DNA of 18,128 nucleotides from Planctomycetales bacterium 4484_123 (GTDB taxonomy: Bacteria; Planctomycetota; Phycisphaerae; SM23-33), in assembly GCA_002049885.1 (NCBI GenBank), contig MVCS01000006.1, positions 1 through 18,128 of the forward strand. Reading direction: 5' to 3'. Numbering within the stretch: the first letter of the stretch is position 1; every line of letters begins with the position of its first letter. A program made the translations under genes and the position numbers. Of this stretch, positions 1 to 7,064 are shown piece after piece. The notes below the pieces were generated by a model, which saw only the letters and a program-made list of their open reading frames with translations, did not search any database and had not been told where the DNA came from.

Positions 1-716
1 TCTCGACCACGGCGGTGTACGGCATCCCTGACCACCACCCGATATACGAGGACGACCCGCTCGAAGGCGTCGGGCCCTACGGCCAGGCCAAGGTCCGGGC
101 CGAGCAGGTCGCCGCCAGCTTCCGCCAAAAGGGCCTGTGCGTGCCGATCCTCCGGCCGAAGTCGTTCATCGGCCCGGAGCGGCTGGGGGTGTTCGCCATC
201 TTCTACGAGTGGGCCAAGGACGGGAAGAACTTCCCCATGATAGGCAGCGGCCGGAACCGCTACCAACTGCTGGACGTGGAGGACCTCTGCGAGGCGATAT
301 ACCTGACGGCCACCCTGCCGGCCGAGGCCGTCAACGACGTGTTCAACATCGCCGCCGCGGAGTTCGGGACCATGCGGGAGGACTTCCAGGCGGTGCTCGA
401 CTACGCGGGCTTCGGCAAGCGGATCATTCCCTTCCCCGCCTGGCCGGTGATATGGGCCCTGCGGCTACTGGAAGCCCTGGGCCTCTCGCCCCTGTACAAG
501 TGGGTGTACGAGACGGCCTGCACCGATTCGTTCGTCTCCATCGAGAAGGCCCAGCGCGTGCTCGGCTTCAGGCCGAAGTACTCCAACCAGCAGGCCCTCA
601 TCCGCAACTTCCGGTGGTACCTGGACCACTACGAGCAGTTCAAGGGGTCCTCGGGGGTCTCGCACCGGGTGCCGTGGAGGCAGGGCATCCTGGCGGCGAT
701 CAAGTGGTTCTTCTAG
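1..716 (+). CDS. NAD-dependent epimerase/dehydratase, extended SDR family (5' partial)
   Basis: This is the C-terminal part of a nucleotide-sugar-type short-chain dehydrogenase; the N-terminal Rossmann glycine motif lies left of the window. The frame is already open at base 3 and reads Ser-Thr-Thr-Ala-Val-Tyr-Gly, the usual SSTxxVYG strand around the catalytic Ser/Thr. The catalytic YxxxK follows as Tyr-Gly-Gln-Ala-Lys, with Tyr at 78-80 and Lys at 90-92. Downstream come an LRP segment (ILRPKSFIGP) and a substrate-loop region (YQLLDVEDLCEAI), both typical of UDP-sugar epimerases and 4,6-dehydratases. The GTG at 15 lies inside the conserved strand and is not a start. The protein ends at TAG 714-716 and faces the convergent gene to its right. 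Substrate cannot be assigned. The neighbourhood suggests a nucleotide sugar, but this SDR family also includes hydroxysteroid and flavonoid enzymes. Confidence 0.88.
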   Translation, partial: STTAVYGIPDHHPIYEDDPLEGVGPYGQAKVRAEQVAASFRQKGLCVPILRPKSFIGPERLGVFAIFYEWAKDGKNFPMIGSGRNRYQLLDVEDLCEAIYLTATLPAEAVNDVFNIAAAEFGTMREDFQAVLDYAGFGKRIIPFPAWPVIWALRLLEALGLSPLYKWVYETACTDSFVSIEKAQRVLGFRPKYSNQQALIRNFRWYLDHYEQFKGSSGVSHRVPWRQGILAAIKWFF

Positions 717-814
717 CCCGCCGCTGCCGCCCCGGACGCCCCGGGCGGGGCCGCAAGGGTTGCATCGACCGGCCCGTCGTCGGTCCCGACCGGGCCGCCG
801 GCCCATCGGCAATA
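717..814. terminator. Convergent intergenic spacer with GC-rich inverted repeats, possible bidirectional terminator
   Basis: The 98-nt spacer between two converging stop codons holds a 5-bp GCCCC/GGGGC stem with a 4-nt loop (738-742 with 747-751). It also holds a perfect 7-bp inverted repeat CGGCCCG/CGGGCCG (770-776 with 791-797) around a 14-nt loop. Neither is followed by a T-run on either strand, so these are not canonical intrinsic terminators. Placement between convergent genes makes transcription termination the likely role, but in such GC-rich DNA short stems also arise by chance. Confidence 0.3.
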
Positions 815-3520
815 CTATGCCGGGCCCTTGGGGGCGAGTTGTGCTATCAGCTTGCCGGCCTCACGCAGCAGGGCCTCGCGCCACGCCTGGAGCCGGGCCG
901 GAGCGACCTCGGTCGTGCGTAACCGCTCCAGCCGGTACCGCGGGGGGGTCTTGTCGGCGGTGAGGCGGATCTCCGTGAGGACCTTCTCCAAGGCGTCGGT
1001 GCTGAGTTTCTGCTTTCGTGCCAACGCCACGAGCTTTTCACAGCGCCGGGCCAAGTCGTAGTCGGCGATGCCCTGGGCGAGCTTCAGTGCCGCCAGCGTC
1101 GGCTCGAAGTCCCACTTCGACGTGGGCACCAGCAGGGCCCGGCCACCGAACCAGAAACCGTTGAAGGCCGAGCGCGGGGCGAAGGGCCCGCCGGCGTAGG
1201 CCCCGTCGGCGCCGACTCCCCAGCAATAGAAACCAAAGGCGTACACGTCCGGTTTGGAATACCACAGCAGAACGGCCTTGTTGGGCGCGTCCCGCTTGAA
1301 CTCGTCCACCATGCCCAGCATGCCGGAGCCGGACACGAGCAGGAGGCTGTCCAGCGATTGGAACAGCTCGCGTCGCTTCTCCGCGGCAAGGGCCTTGAGG
1401 GCAGCCGCCGAGGTCAGCACGGAGGCCCGTCCCTTCGCGTCGCGGATGATGCGGGCCACCTTGCCGGCCTGCTCCAGCCCGGAAGCCCGGAAGGCCCCGC
1501 CGTAGTGCAGTGCATAATTGCGCAGCCTGTACTGCCCGGCAGCCCTGACGGTCTCCTTGACCAGGGCGTCGAGTACCTCACGATACCGCTTGGTCCCCAA
1601 CTGGATGTCGCGCATGCCGGCCAGGGCGGCACCGAGGGTCACCAAGGACTTGCCCGACCGGGCCTCGCCGCCAAGAAAGACGCCGTTCCTGAGCGGCGTG
1701 GTGAACCGGCCCATGGAAGGGCGGTGGTCCCTGCCCGTCAATACCGGCCCGGCCAGGTAGGTGGCATTGACGCCGAAGGCGGCAAGCCGTTTGAGCACCA
1801 GCCGGGAGAGCTGCGCCCGCCGGGGCGCCGGCAGCGCCACGGCCAGCGAACGATACGCGTCGAAGCAGTCACCCGTGGAGGCCACGCCGAAACTCCGAGC
1901 CCCCGGCCCGGCCGATTCGACAAAGCGCACCACCTCCAGCTCCACCGGCACCTTGATGGTCGTCTGGTCCAGCAGCACCCGCACCGCCCCGCGGTAGGTC
2001 CCACTGCGGGCCTTCCGAGGCACGCGCAGCCACAGGGCAAGCCACTGCACCGACCGGGCCTCGACCCCACGCAGTTCACGGGCGAGAAAGAACGGCTGAA
2101 ACTCGGCTACCGCCCGGCGCACCACCACCGCCGGAGCAAGGGCATAGACGGTGCAGCTCTCGGCGGCCATGCCCGCGGCCTCGACGGCCCGGAACGGCTC
2201 GGCGGACCCACGCAGCAGACGCACCTGGCGGCAGGGCACCACGGCAAGGGCACCCAGGGCGCCCGAGCCCGCCGCCGCCAGCAACTTCAGCGGCCGGGAA
2301 CGGTCCTCCGGTACGGGCACGTAGCTGCGGGAGAACCACTCGTCCCGCGGCGGGACGAAGGCCATGGCCCCCTGCTTGGTCTCCTGGTCGGTGGGAACCA
2401 CCTCGCAGCGCAGAGTCTCCCGCCGGGCCAGCACGAACTGCCGGTGGTACCGCTTCAGGTCGGCGTCGAGCCGGGCGACGTACCGGCGCAGGGCCTGTTG
2501 CCGGGCGCGCGGTCCGATAACGACGGCGGCGAGCTGGCAATTGGCCAGCTCCAGCCGATTGTTGCCGGACTTCAAAGCACACTCCAGGCGTGAGACAGCC
2601 CTGGGCACGAAGGTCTTCTGGAACCACTCCGGCGTCCAGGGCTCGCCCCTGCCGGAAAACAACCCCTCGGTGGAAAGCATGGCACTGGGCCCCAGCCGGC
2701 GCCGCAGCAGGCAGCGCCCGTTGAGCCTGACGACGTACTCCAGCGGCGGGGAATACATGTAGCTGTAGTGCGTCACCCAGAACCACGCCAGGCCCATTCC
2801 CTTCTCGGAGCGGACGGTGACGGTCTCCTGGACCTTGTAGGACGGGTTCTTGCCGGCGAAGTCGCCCAGCAGCGGGTCGGGCCAGCCGGCGTGGTGAGAG
2901 AAGATTCTCGCCTCCCCGCTCCAGGCCAGGTTGCGCGCCTCAAGCTCGGCGTGCTCGAAGCCGGGCCACAGGACCTGACCCGGCGGGCCGAAGTCCAACA
3001 GCACCGCCCCTGGCGGCGCCGGGCGCGGTTCGGCCAGCCGGACGTTGTCCACCACCACCGGCTGTTGCCCGGCATTGGTGATCCTCAGGTCCACCGGCTT
3101 GGCCGGCCAGGGGCCGCGGCGGCTGCCGGCCGCCAGCGACAGAGGCAAGGCCAGGATGTCGCGTCCCGGCAAGACGTAGCCGCGGCGGGAAACGTGGCCC
3201 ACCAAGTCCAGTTCCAGGCAGGCAAGGACGGGCTGAGGCTCGAAGGTGTCTATCCTCAGCCAGCCGACCTGTTTGAGGGCCCCGGCGGGGATCTTGACGG
3301 TCACGCCCGCCCCAGGCGGCAGCTCCAGCGCGCTGCGGCCTTGGGTGACGGCATCGGCTCCGGTCACGCGGGCAACCTTGCCGGTAGGCCTGAGCTTGGA
3401 GAGGTCCTCGAAACCCTCAATGACGCCCCCCTCGGCCGGGGCGGCCAGGGCCCAGCCCAAGAAGACGAACAGGCCCATCCACCCGCTGCGGTTTCCTGCC
3501 AGCCCATTACCGATGCGCAT
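815..3520 (-). CDS. Large secreted protein with DUF4091 / GH123-like features
   Basis: A 901-residue exported protein. The start is ATG 3518-3520, with AGGAGG nine bases upstream; an upstream in-frame start at 3598 lacks such a site. Residues 1 to about 29 form a signal peptide (short basic start, hydrophobic GLFVFLGWALAA core, cleavage near Ala-Pro-Ala). Residues of about 30-200 look like a beta-rich carbohydrate-binding region. Around residue 500 is a segment ending in SGTYRGAVRV, which resembles the N-terminal beta domain of GH123 and DUF4091 proteins. The C-terminal third has a WGVGADGAYAGGPF stretch and, near residue 817, GIADYDLARRCEKL, resembling the usual GxxDYExL ending of DUF4091. 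The Asp-Glu-Pro pair expected in the middle of active GH123-like enzymes is not evident, so glycosidase activity is doubtful. Family assignment is from motif memory only. It diverges from the secreted TPR protein gene. Confidence 0.7.
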   Translation of the reverse strand: MRIGNGLAGNRSGWMGLFVFLGWALAAPAEGGVIEGFEDLSKLRPTGKVARVTGADAVTQGRSALELPPGAGVTVKIPAGALKQVGWLRIDTFEPQPVLACLELDLVGHVSRRGYVLPGRDILALPLSLAAGSRRGPWPAKPVDLRITNAGQQPVVVDNVRLAEPRPAPPGAVLLDFGPPGQVLWPGFEHAELEARNLAWSGEARIFSHHAGWPDPLLGDFAGKNPSYKVQETVTVRSEKGMGLAWFWVTHYSYMYSPPLEYVVRLNGRCLLRRRLGPSAMLSTEGLFSGRGEPWTPEWFQKTFVPRAVSRLECALKSGNNRLELANCQLAAVVIGPRARQQALRRYVARLDADLKRYHRQFVLARRETLRCEVVPTDQETKQGAMAFVPPRDEWFSRSYVPVPEDRSRPLKLLAAAGSGALGALAVVPCRQVRLLRGSAEPFRAVEAAGMAAESCTVYALAPAVVVRRAVAEFQPFFLARELRGVEARSVQWLALWLRVPRKARSGTYRGAVRVLLDQTTIKVPVELEVVRFVESAGPGARSFGVASTGDCFDAYRSLAVALPAPRRAQLSRLVLKRLAAFGVNATYLAGPVLTGRDHRPSMGRFTTPLRNGVFLGGEARSGKSLVTLGAALAGMRDIQLGTKRYREVLDALVKETVRAAGQYRLRNYALHYGGAFRASGLEQAGKVARIIRDAKGRASVLTSAAALKALAAEKRRELFQSLDSLLLVSGSGMLGMVDEFKRDAPNKAVLLWYSKPDVYAFGFYCWGVGADGAYAGGPFAPRSAFNGFWFGGRALLVPTSKWDFEPTLAALKLAQGIADYDLARRCEKLVALARKQKLSTDALEKVLTEIRLTADKTPPRYRLERLRTTEVAPARLQAWREALLREAGKLIAQLAPKGPA

Positions 3521-3531
3521 CGCCGTCCGCC

Positions 3532-3537
3532 TCCTGC
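3532..3537 (-). promoter_or_regulatory. Shine-Dalgarno site AGGAGG fixing the start of the GH123-like gene
   Basis: On the - strand the sequence reads GGCAGGAGGCGGACGGCG followed directly by ATG. A full AGGAGG nine bases from the ATG at 3520 supports this start over the longer frame beginning at 3598. Confidence 0.7.
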
Positions 3538-3611
3538 CGCGGCCCGCGCCACCGTAACGGGACGCCCACACTGCTCCAGGTCGGCGTCCGTCCCGCACGC
3601 GCTGAATTCGC

Positions 3612-3642
3612 TAGACTTGGTTATTATAAGTTGCCGTATAAT
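3612..3642 (+). promoter_or_regulatory. Putative sigma70-type promoter for the secreted TPR gene
   Basis: A perfect TATAAT lies at 3637-3642 in an AT-rich island that stands out from the GC-rich surroundings. A weak -35-like TAGACT lies at 3612-3617 (spacing 19). Transcription would begin near 3649, giving a short leader of about 14 nt before the ATG at 3663. The -10 context GTATAATTGT is nearly repeated as GTACAATTGT at 4861-4870, ahead of the dehydratase gene. Confidence 0.5.
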
Positions 3643-3662
3643 TGTCTTGGCAGGGCATAATA

Positions 3663-4742
3663 ATGCCAATGATAAGGAAAACGCTGCTGGCGGCGTCGGC
3701 GGTGCTGACGGTACTTCCCGCAGGGGCCTGGGCGCAGTCGCGCTCGCGGTACATCTGGCACAACCCCAGGGTCAGGGGCCTGCGAACCCTGGGGGGGCTG
3801 TTCGGGACCGACAGTTCCGGCCTGGGCCGCATGCGACGCTACTCGGGGCCGGCCGGCAGCAACGTGCTCTCGAGCAGCGTCAGCGCATTTCAGCTTCGCC
3901 GCTTGTCCAGCCCCGGGCCCAGCGGCTCCAGCGCCGGGTCAAGCCTCAGACCACTGAGGGGACAGCACTACGGGACCATCGAGCTGAACCTTCGCGGGCT
4001 GGCGGGCAGCGACCTGCAGGGAGCTGCGCCCGATTGGAGCAAGACGCTCACCGGGTACTTCCAGACGGCCGGGTACGCCTCAGAGCTGGCGGCAAGGAAG
4101 GACAAGCCCGTCAGCTCCTTCGTGCCCACGGAGCCCAGCACGTATCAGAAATATATGCTCGCCGGCGACCGAGCGTTCCGGGCTGGCAAGTACGGCGAGG
4201 CCAGAGACCAGTTCGAGCTGGCTTTGGTCTATGCCCGCGAGTTGCCCGAGGCACGCCTGAGCATGGTGCATGCGGAGTTCGCCCTGGGGGGATACCACCT
4301 GGCGGCTGAGCATCTCCGAATGACCCTCCGGTACTTCCCGGAGCTGGCACTGGTGCACATGAGGATTCGCGACTTCTACGGCCCGGAGAAGGTCAAGGAT
4401 TTCGACCGGCACCACGAGGCGCTGCTGCACGAACTGGAGCGTTCGGCGGCCAACCAGGACGGCTGGCTGTTGGCGGCCTACGTGGAGTACTTCGACGGCA
4501 AGGCGGAGCAAGCCGCCTCGGCCTTGCAGCAGGCATTCCTGAAGGCCCAAAACGACAAGGACGAGCGAACGGTCAAGGCGGCGAAGATCTTCTGGGACTC
4601 GATGGCCGTCGCGGGCAAGGTCACCGGCAGCGTTGACCCCACGGCTCCAGCGCCAAGCCCCGCCAGCCAACCCAGCAGCAAGACTACCACGGTGCCGGCT
4701 GCCGCAACGCACGAAGCGACCGACAAATCGCCCCTGAAGTGA
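3663..4742 (+). CDS. Secreted tetratricopeptide-repeat-like protein
   Basis: A 359-residue exported protein of unknown function. The chosen start is ATG 3663, with GGCAGGG about seven bases upstream; ATG 3669 is also possible, and a TTG at 3642 overlaps the putative -10 box. The N-terminus is a signal peptide: Ile-Arg-Lys, a hydrophobic ASAVLTVLPAGAWA core, and cleavage near Ala-Trp-Ala before Gln. A Ser/Gly/Arg-rich low-complexity region follows (about 40-110). Residues of about 161-228 form two TPR-like helix pairs (AGDRAFRAGKYGEARDQFEL, then FALGGYHLAAEHLRMTLRYF). A third unit lies near 267-296 (FDGKAEQAASALQQAF). The tail from about 315 is Ala/Pro/Ser/Thr-rich. A periplasmic or surface-associated scaffold role is likely. 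It diverges from the secreted GH123-like gene across a 142-nt spacer and precedes the dehydratase gene on the same strand. Confidence 0.75.
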   Translation: MPMIRKTLLAASAVLTVLPAGAWAQSRSRYIWHNPRVRGLRTLGGLFGTDSSGLGRMRRYSGPAGSNVLSSSVSAFQLRRLSSPGPSGSSAGSSLRPLRGQHYGTIELNLRGLAGSDLQGAAPDWSKTLTGYFQTAGYASELAARKDKPVSSFVPTEPSTYQKYMLAGDRAFRAGKYGEARDQFELALVYARELPEARLSMVHAEFALGGYHLAAEHLRMTLRYFPELALVHMRIRDFYGPEKVKDFDRHHEALLHELERSAANQDGWLLAAYVEYFDGKAEQAASALQQAFLKAQNDKDERTVKAAKIFWDSMAVAGKVTGSVDPTAPAPSPASQPSSKTTTVPAAATHEATDKSPLK

Positions 4743-4956
4743 ACTGGCGGGCCCAGCCGAGCCCACCGACCCGATCCCGGCCAGTGCTAAAGTGGCAACC
4801 GGGCCGGCCCGATTACCAGAAAGTACATGCAAGTGCCGGTTATCTCCTAGGGTAAATGCGGTACAATTGTGCAAACCAGAGCGAGTGCCTCTTGCCCGGC
4901 CGGTCCGCCCGGCGGCGAGGCGGACTTTTCCGTTGCTGGCGTGACGCCGCCATCAT
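4743..4956 (+). promoter_or_regulatory. Intergenic leader upstream of the dehydratase gene, with putative -10 box
   Basis: The 214-nt spacer contains a self-complementary CGGGCCGGCCCG at 4800-4811, just downstream of the TPR gene. It also contains a putative -10 box TACAAT at 4862-4867, within GTACAATTGT. No convincing -35 is seen. Transcription from this box would start near 4874, giving a leader of about 80 nt or more before the dehydratase start. The leader contains the hairpin and T-tract listed separately. Confidence 0.4.
4903..4929 (+). terminator. Hairpin plus T-run in the leader of the dehydratase gene, possible attenuator
   Basis: GTCCGCC (4903-4909) pairs perfectly with GGCGGAC (4919-4925) around a 9-nt loop and is followed at once by TTTT (4926-4929). 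This has the geometry of an intrinsic terminator with a short U-tract. It lies about 30 nt after the expected transcription start and 28 nt before the first ATG of the dehydratase gene, so it could act as an attenuator. It could also be the terminator of transcription coming from the TPR gene. Confidence 0.4.
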
Positions 4957-7056
4957 ATGGGACTCGCAACGACCGGCCGCCCCTCACTGGCCAGGAACGC
5001 CTCGAGCCTGCCCCGGCCAGCCTGGCCCCCTGTCATGATACGCTCAGAGAACAAGCCCAGGCCCGACAGTAACCAACCCAACGGCGACGGTGCCTGGCTG
5101 ATGGACTTCATCGGCCAGCACCGGCTGCTGTTCAACCTCGTGGTGCACAACCTCCTCTTTGCGGTGGGCCTGATGCTGGCCTACCTGGTGTGGTACGAGG
5201 CCGCCCGGGCCGCCGGGGCCCGGTCACAGTGGTTCGTATCGCGCTACCTGGTCCAGCTTCCCTTTTTCCTGGTGGTCAAGTCGCTGATCTTCGGCCGGCT
5301 GAAGCTGTTCCGCGGCTGGTGGCAGTACGCGGGCATTCGCGACGTGACCAACATCCTGCTGGGCAGTTGGCTGTTCCTCATGGTGGCCTACTTCGTGGTG
5401 CTGCTGTTCGTCTGGCTGCCGCAGAAGTTCGAGCGCCGGCCCTGGTTCACTTACAGCGACGGCGTACTGGTGTTGGACTTCATGGCGACCGTGTTCCTGG
5501 TCTCCACGGCCCGGCTGGGAGCGAGGCTGTACCAGGAGGAGCTCCGCCCCATCTCCGATGAGGGCGTCCGCCGCGTGCTGGTGGTGGGCGCCGGCAATGC
5601 CGCCGAGACGCTGCTCCGCGAAATCCACAAGATGCGGGTGGAACGATACCGCGTTGTCGGCCTGGTGGACGACGACCCGAACAAGCGCGGCATCTTCATC
5701 CACGGCATCCCCGTGCTGGGCACCACCGACGACATCAAGCAGATCTGCCAGGAACGGAACATCGACGAAATCCTCATCGCCGTGCCCTCGGCCTCGCAGA
5801 AACAATTGCGCCGCATCATCGGGCTTTGCGAGGGCACCAAGCTGCACTTCCAGACCCTGCCGTCCATGGATGACCTCATCGACGGGCGGGTGACGGTCAG
5901 CCAGATTCGCAAGGTCGATATCCGCGACCTGCTGGGGCGGGAGGCGGTCGAGCTGAACACCGAGGCGGTGGCGCGACTACTGGCACGCCGACGAGTGCTC
6001 ATCACCGGCGCCGGCGGGAGCATTGGCACCGAAATGTGCCGCCAGGTCTGCCGGTTCGGGCCGGCCCGGTTGATCCTGGTGGAGCAGGCCGAGAACAACC
6101 TCTTCGAAATCACCAACGAGCTGCGCCGGACCTTCCCCGACATCGAGGTCGCCTCGATCATCTGCGACATCTACGACCGTGACCGCGTGATGACGGTATT
6201 CGAGGCGCAGCGGCCCGATGTGGTCATCCACGCCGCCGCCCACAAGCACGTCCCGCTGATGGAGACCAATCCCTGCGAGGCCATCAAGAACAACATCTTC
6301 GGCACCAAGAACGTCGCGGACGCCGCCTGCAGGTACGGCGCGGCCGAATTCGTCCAGATCTCCACCGACAAGGCCGTCAACCCCTCCTCCATCATGGGCT
6401 GCACCAAGCGGGTGGCCGAGATTTACACCCAGGCCCTCAATGCCCGGGAAGGCTGCCGGACCCAGTTCAAGTCGGTCCGGTTTGGCAACGTGCTGGGCTC
6501 GGCCGGCTCGGTGGTGCCCATCTTCGAGCGCCAGATCCGCTCCGGCGGGCCCGTCACCGTCACCCACCCGGAGATGACGCGCTACTTCATGACCATCCCG
6601 GAGGCATCCCAACTGGTCCTCCAGGCCGCCGCCACCGGCGCCGGCGGGCAGATCTTCCTGCTGGACATGGGCGAGCCGGTCAAGATCCTCGACCTCGCCC
6701 GTGACATGATCACCCTCAGCGGCCTGCGCGTGGGCGAGGACATCGACATCGTCTTCACCGGCATCCGTCCGGGCGAGAAGCTCTTCGAGGAACTCCGCAC
6801 CGAAGGCGAGGACATCGCCCCCACCACCCACCCGAAGGTCAAGATCTGGAAGCACCGCCCCACGGATTGGGGCCTGATTCAGCAGTCGCTCAAGGAACTC
6901 AGCGAGCTGACGAACTGCGACGACCGGGAACGCATCGTCAACGCGCTGCAGCGCATCGTGCCCGAGTTCCAGCCCCCCGCCCAGCCGGCCGACCAGGCCC
7001 CACCGTCCAGTTCCCCGGCCGCCGACGCCGGGGAAGCCCCCGTCCCGGCGGGCTGA
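4957..7056 (+). CDS. Membrane-bound polysaccharide-biosynthesis nucleotide-sugar 4,6-dehydratase (CapD/WbpM/PglF type)
   Basis: About 699 residues from ATG 4957; ATG 5035 is an equally possible start because neither has a clear ribosome site. Four hydrophobic segments lie in the first 190 residues (about 56-80, 97-118, 129-152, 167-190), as in WbpM and PglF. A first Rossmann-like domain starts at VVGAGN (about 209). The catalytic SDR domain starts at TGAGGSIG (350-357). STDK (469-472) is followed by Met480-Gly-Cys-Thr-Lys484: the usual YxxxK tyrosine is replaced by Met, as is characteristic of UDP-GlcNAc 4,6-dehydratases of this family. RPGEKLFEEL near the C-terminus also fits. The expected reaction is UDP-GlcNAc to UDP-4-keto-6-deoxy-GlcNAc at the inner membrane face. 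The tail is Pro/Ala-rich. It would feed the DegT aminotransferases downstream. The stop is 8 nt from the convergent WecA-like gene. Exact substrate and C5 stereochemistry cannot be read. Confidence 0.92.
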   Translation: MGLATTGRPSLARNASSLPRPAWPPVMIRSENKPRPDSNQPNGDGAWLMDFIGQHRLLFNLVVHNLLFAVGLMLAYLVWYEAARAAGARSQWFVSRYLVQLPFFLVVKSLIFGRLKLFRGWWQYAGIRDVTNILLGSWLFLMVAYFVVLLFVWLPQKFERRPWFTYSDGVLVLDFMATVFLVSTARLGARLYQEELRPISDEGVRRVLVVGAGNAAETLLREIHKMRVERYRVVGLVDDDPNKRGIFIHGIPVLGTTDDIKQICQERNIDEILIAVPSASQKQLRRIIGLCEGTKLHFQTLPSMDDLIDGRVTVSQIRKVDIRDLLGREAVELNTEAVARLLARRRVLITGAGGSIGTEMCRQVCRFGPARLILVEQAENNLFEITNELRRTFPDIEVASIICDIYDRDRVMTVFEAQRPDVVIHAAAHKHVPLMETNPCEAIKNNIFGTKNVADAACRYGAAEFVQISTDKAVNPSSIMGCTKRVAEIYTQALNAREGCRTQFKSVRFGNVLGSAGSVVPIFERQIRSGGPVTVTHPEMTRYFMTIPEASQLVLQAAATGAGGQIFLLDMGEPVKILDLARDMITLSGLRVGEDIDIVFTGIRPGEKLFEELRTEGEDIAPTTHPKVKIWKHRPTDWGLIQQSLKELSELTNCDDRERIVNALQRIVPEFQPPAQPADQAPPSSSPAADAGEAPVPAG

Positions 7057-7064
7057 CCAGCCTG

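Noticed and set aside
1358..4309. Two long + strand frames (1358-2593 and 2768-4309) opposite the GH123-like gene
   Set aside because: Low-complexity Arg/Gly/Pro/Gln translations; the second also runs out of frame through the TPR gene.
4800..4811. CGGGCCGGCCCG palindrome as terminator of the TPR gene
   Set aside because: Self-complementary without a usable loop and no T-run follows; only a 4-bp stem could form.
4856..5038. Possible leader peptide (60 codons) before the dehydratase gene
   Set aside because: Starts upstream of the likely transcription start, has no ribosome site, and runs through the hairpin with Arg/Pro-rich sequence. No run of regulatory codons is seen.
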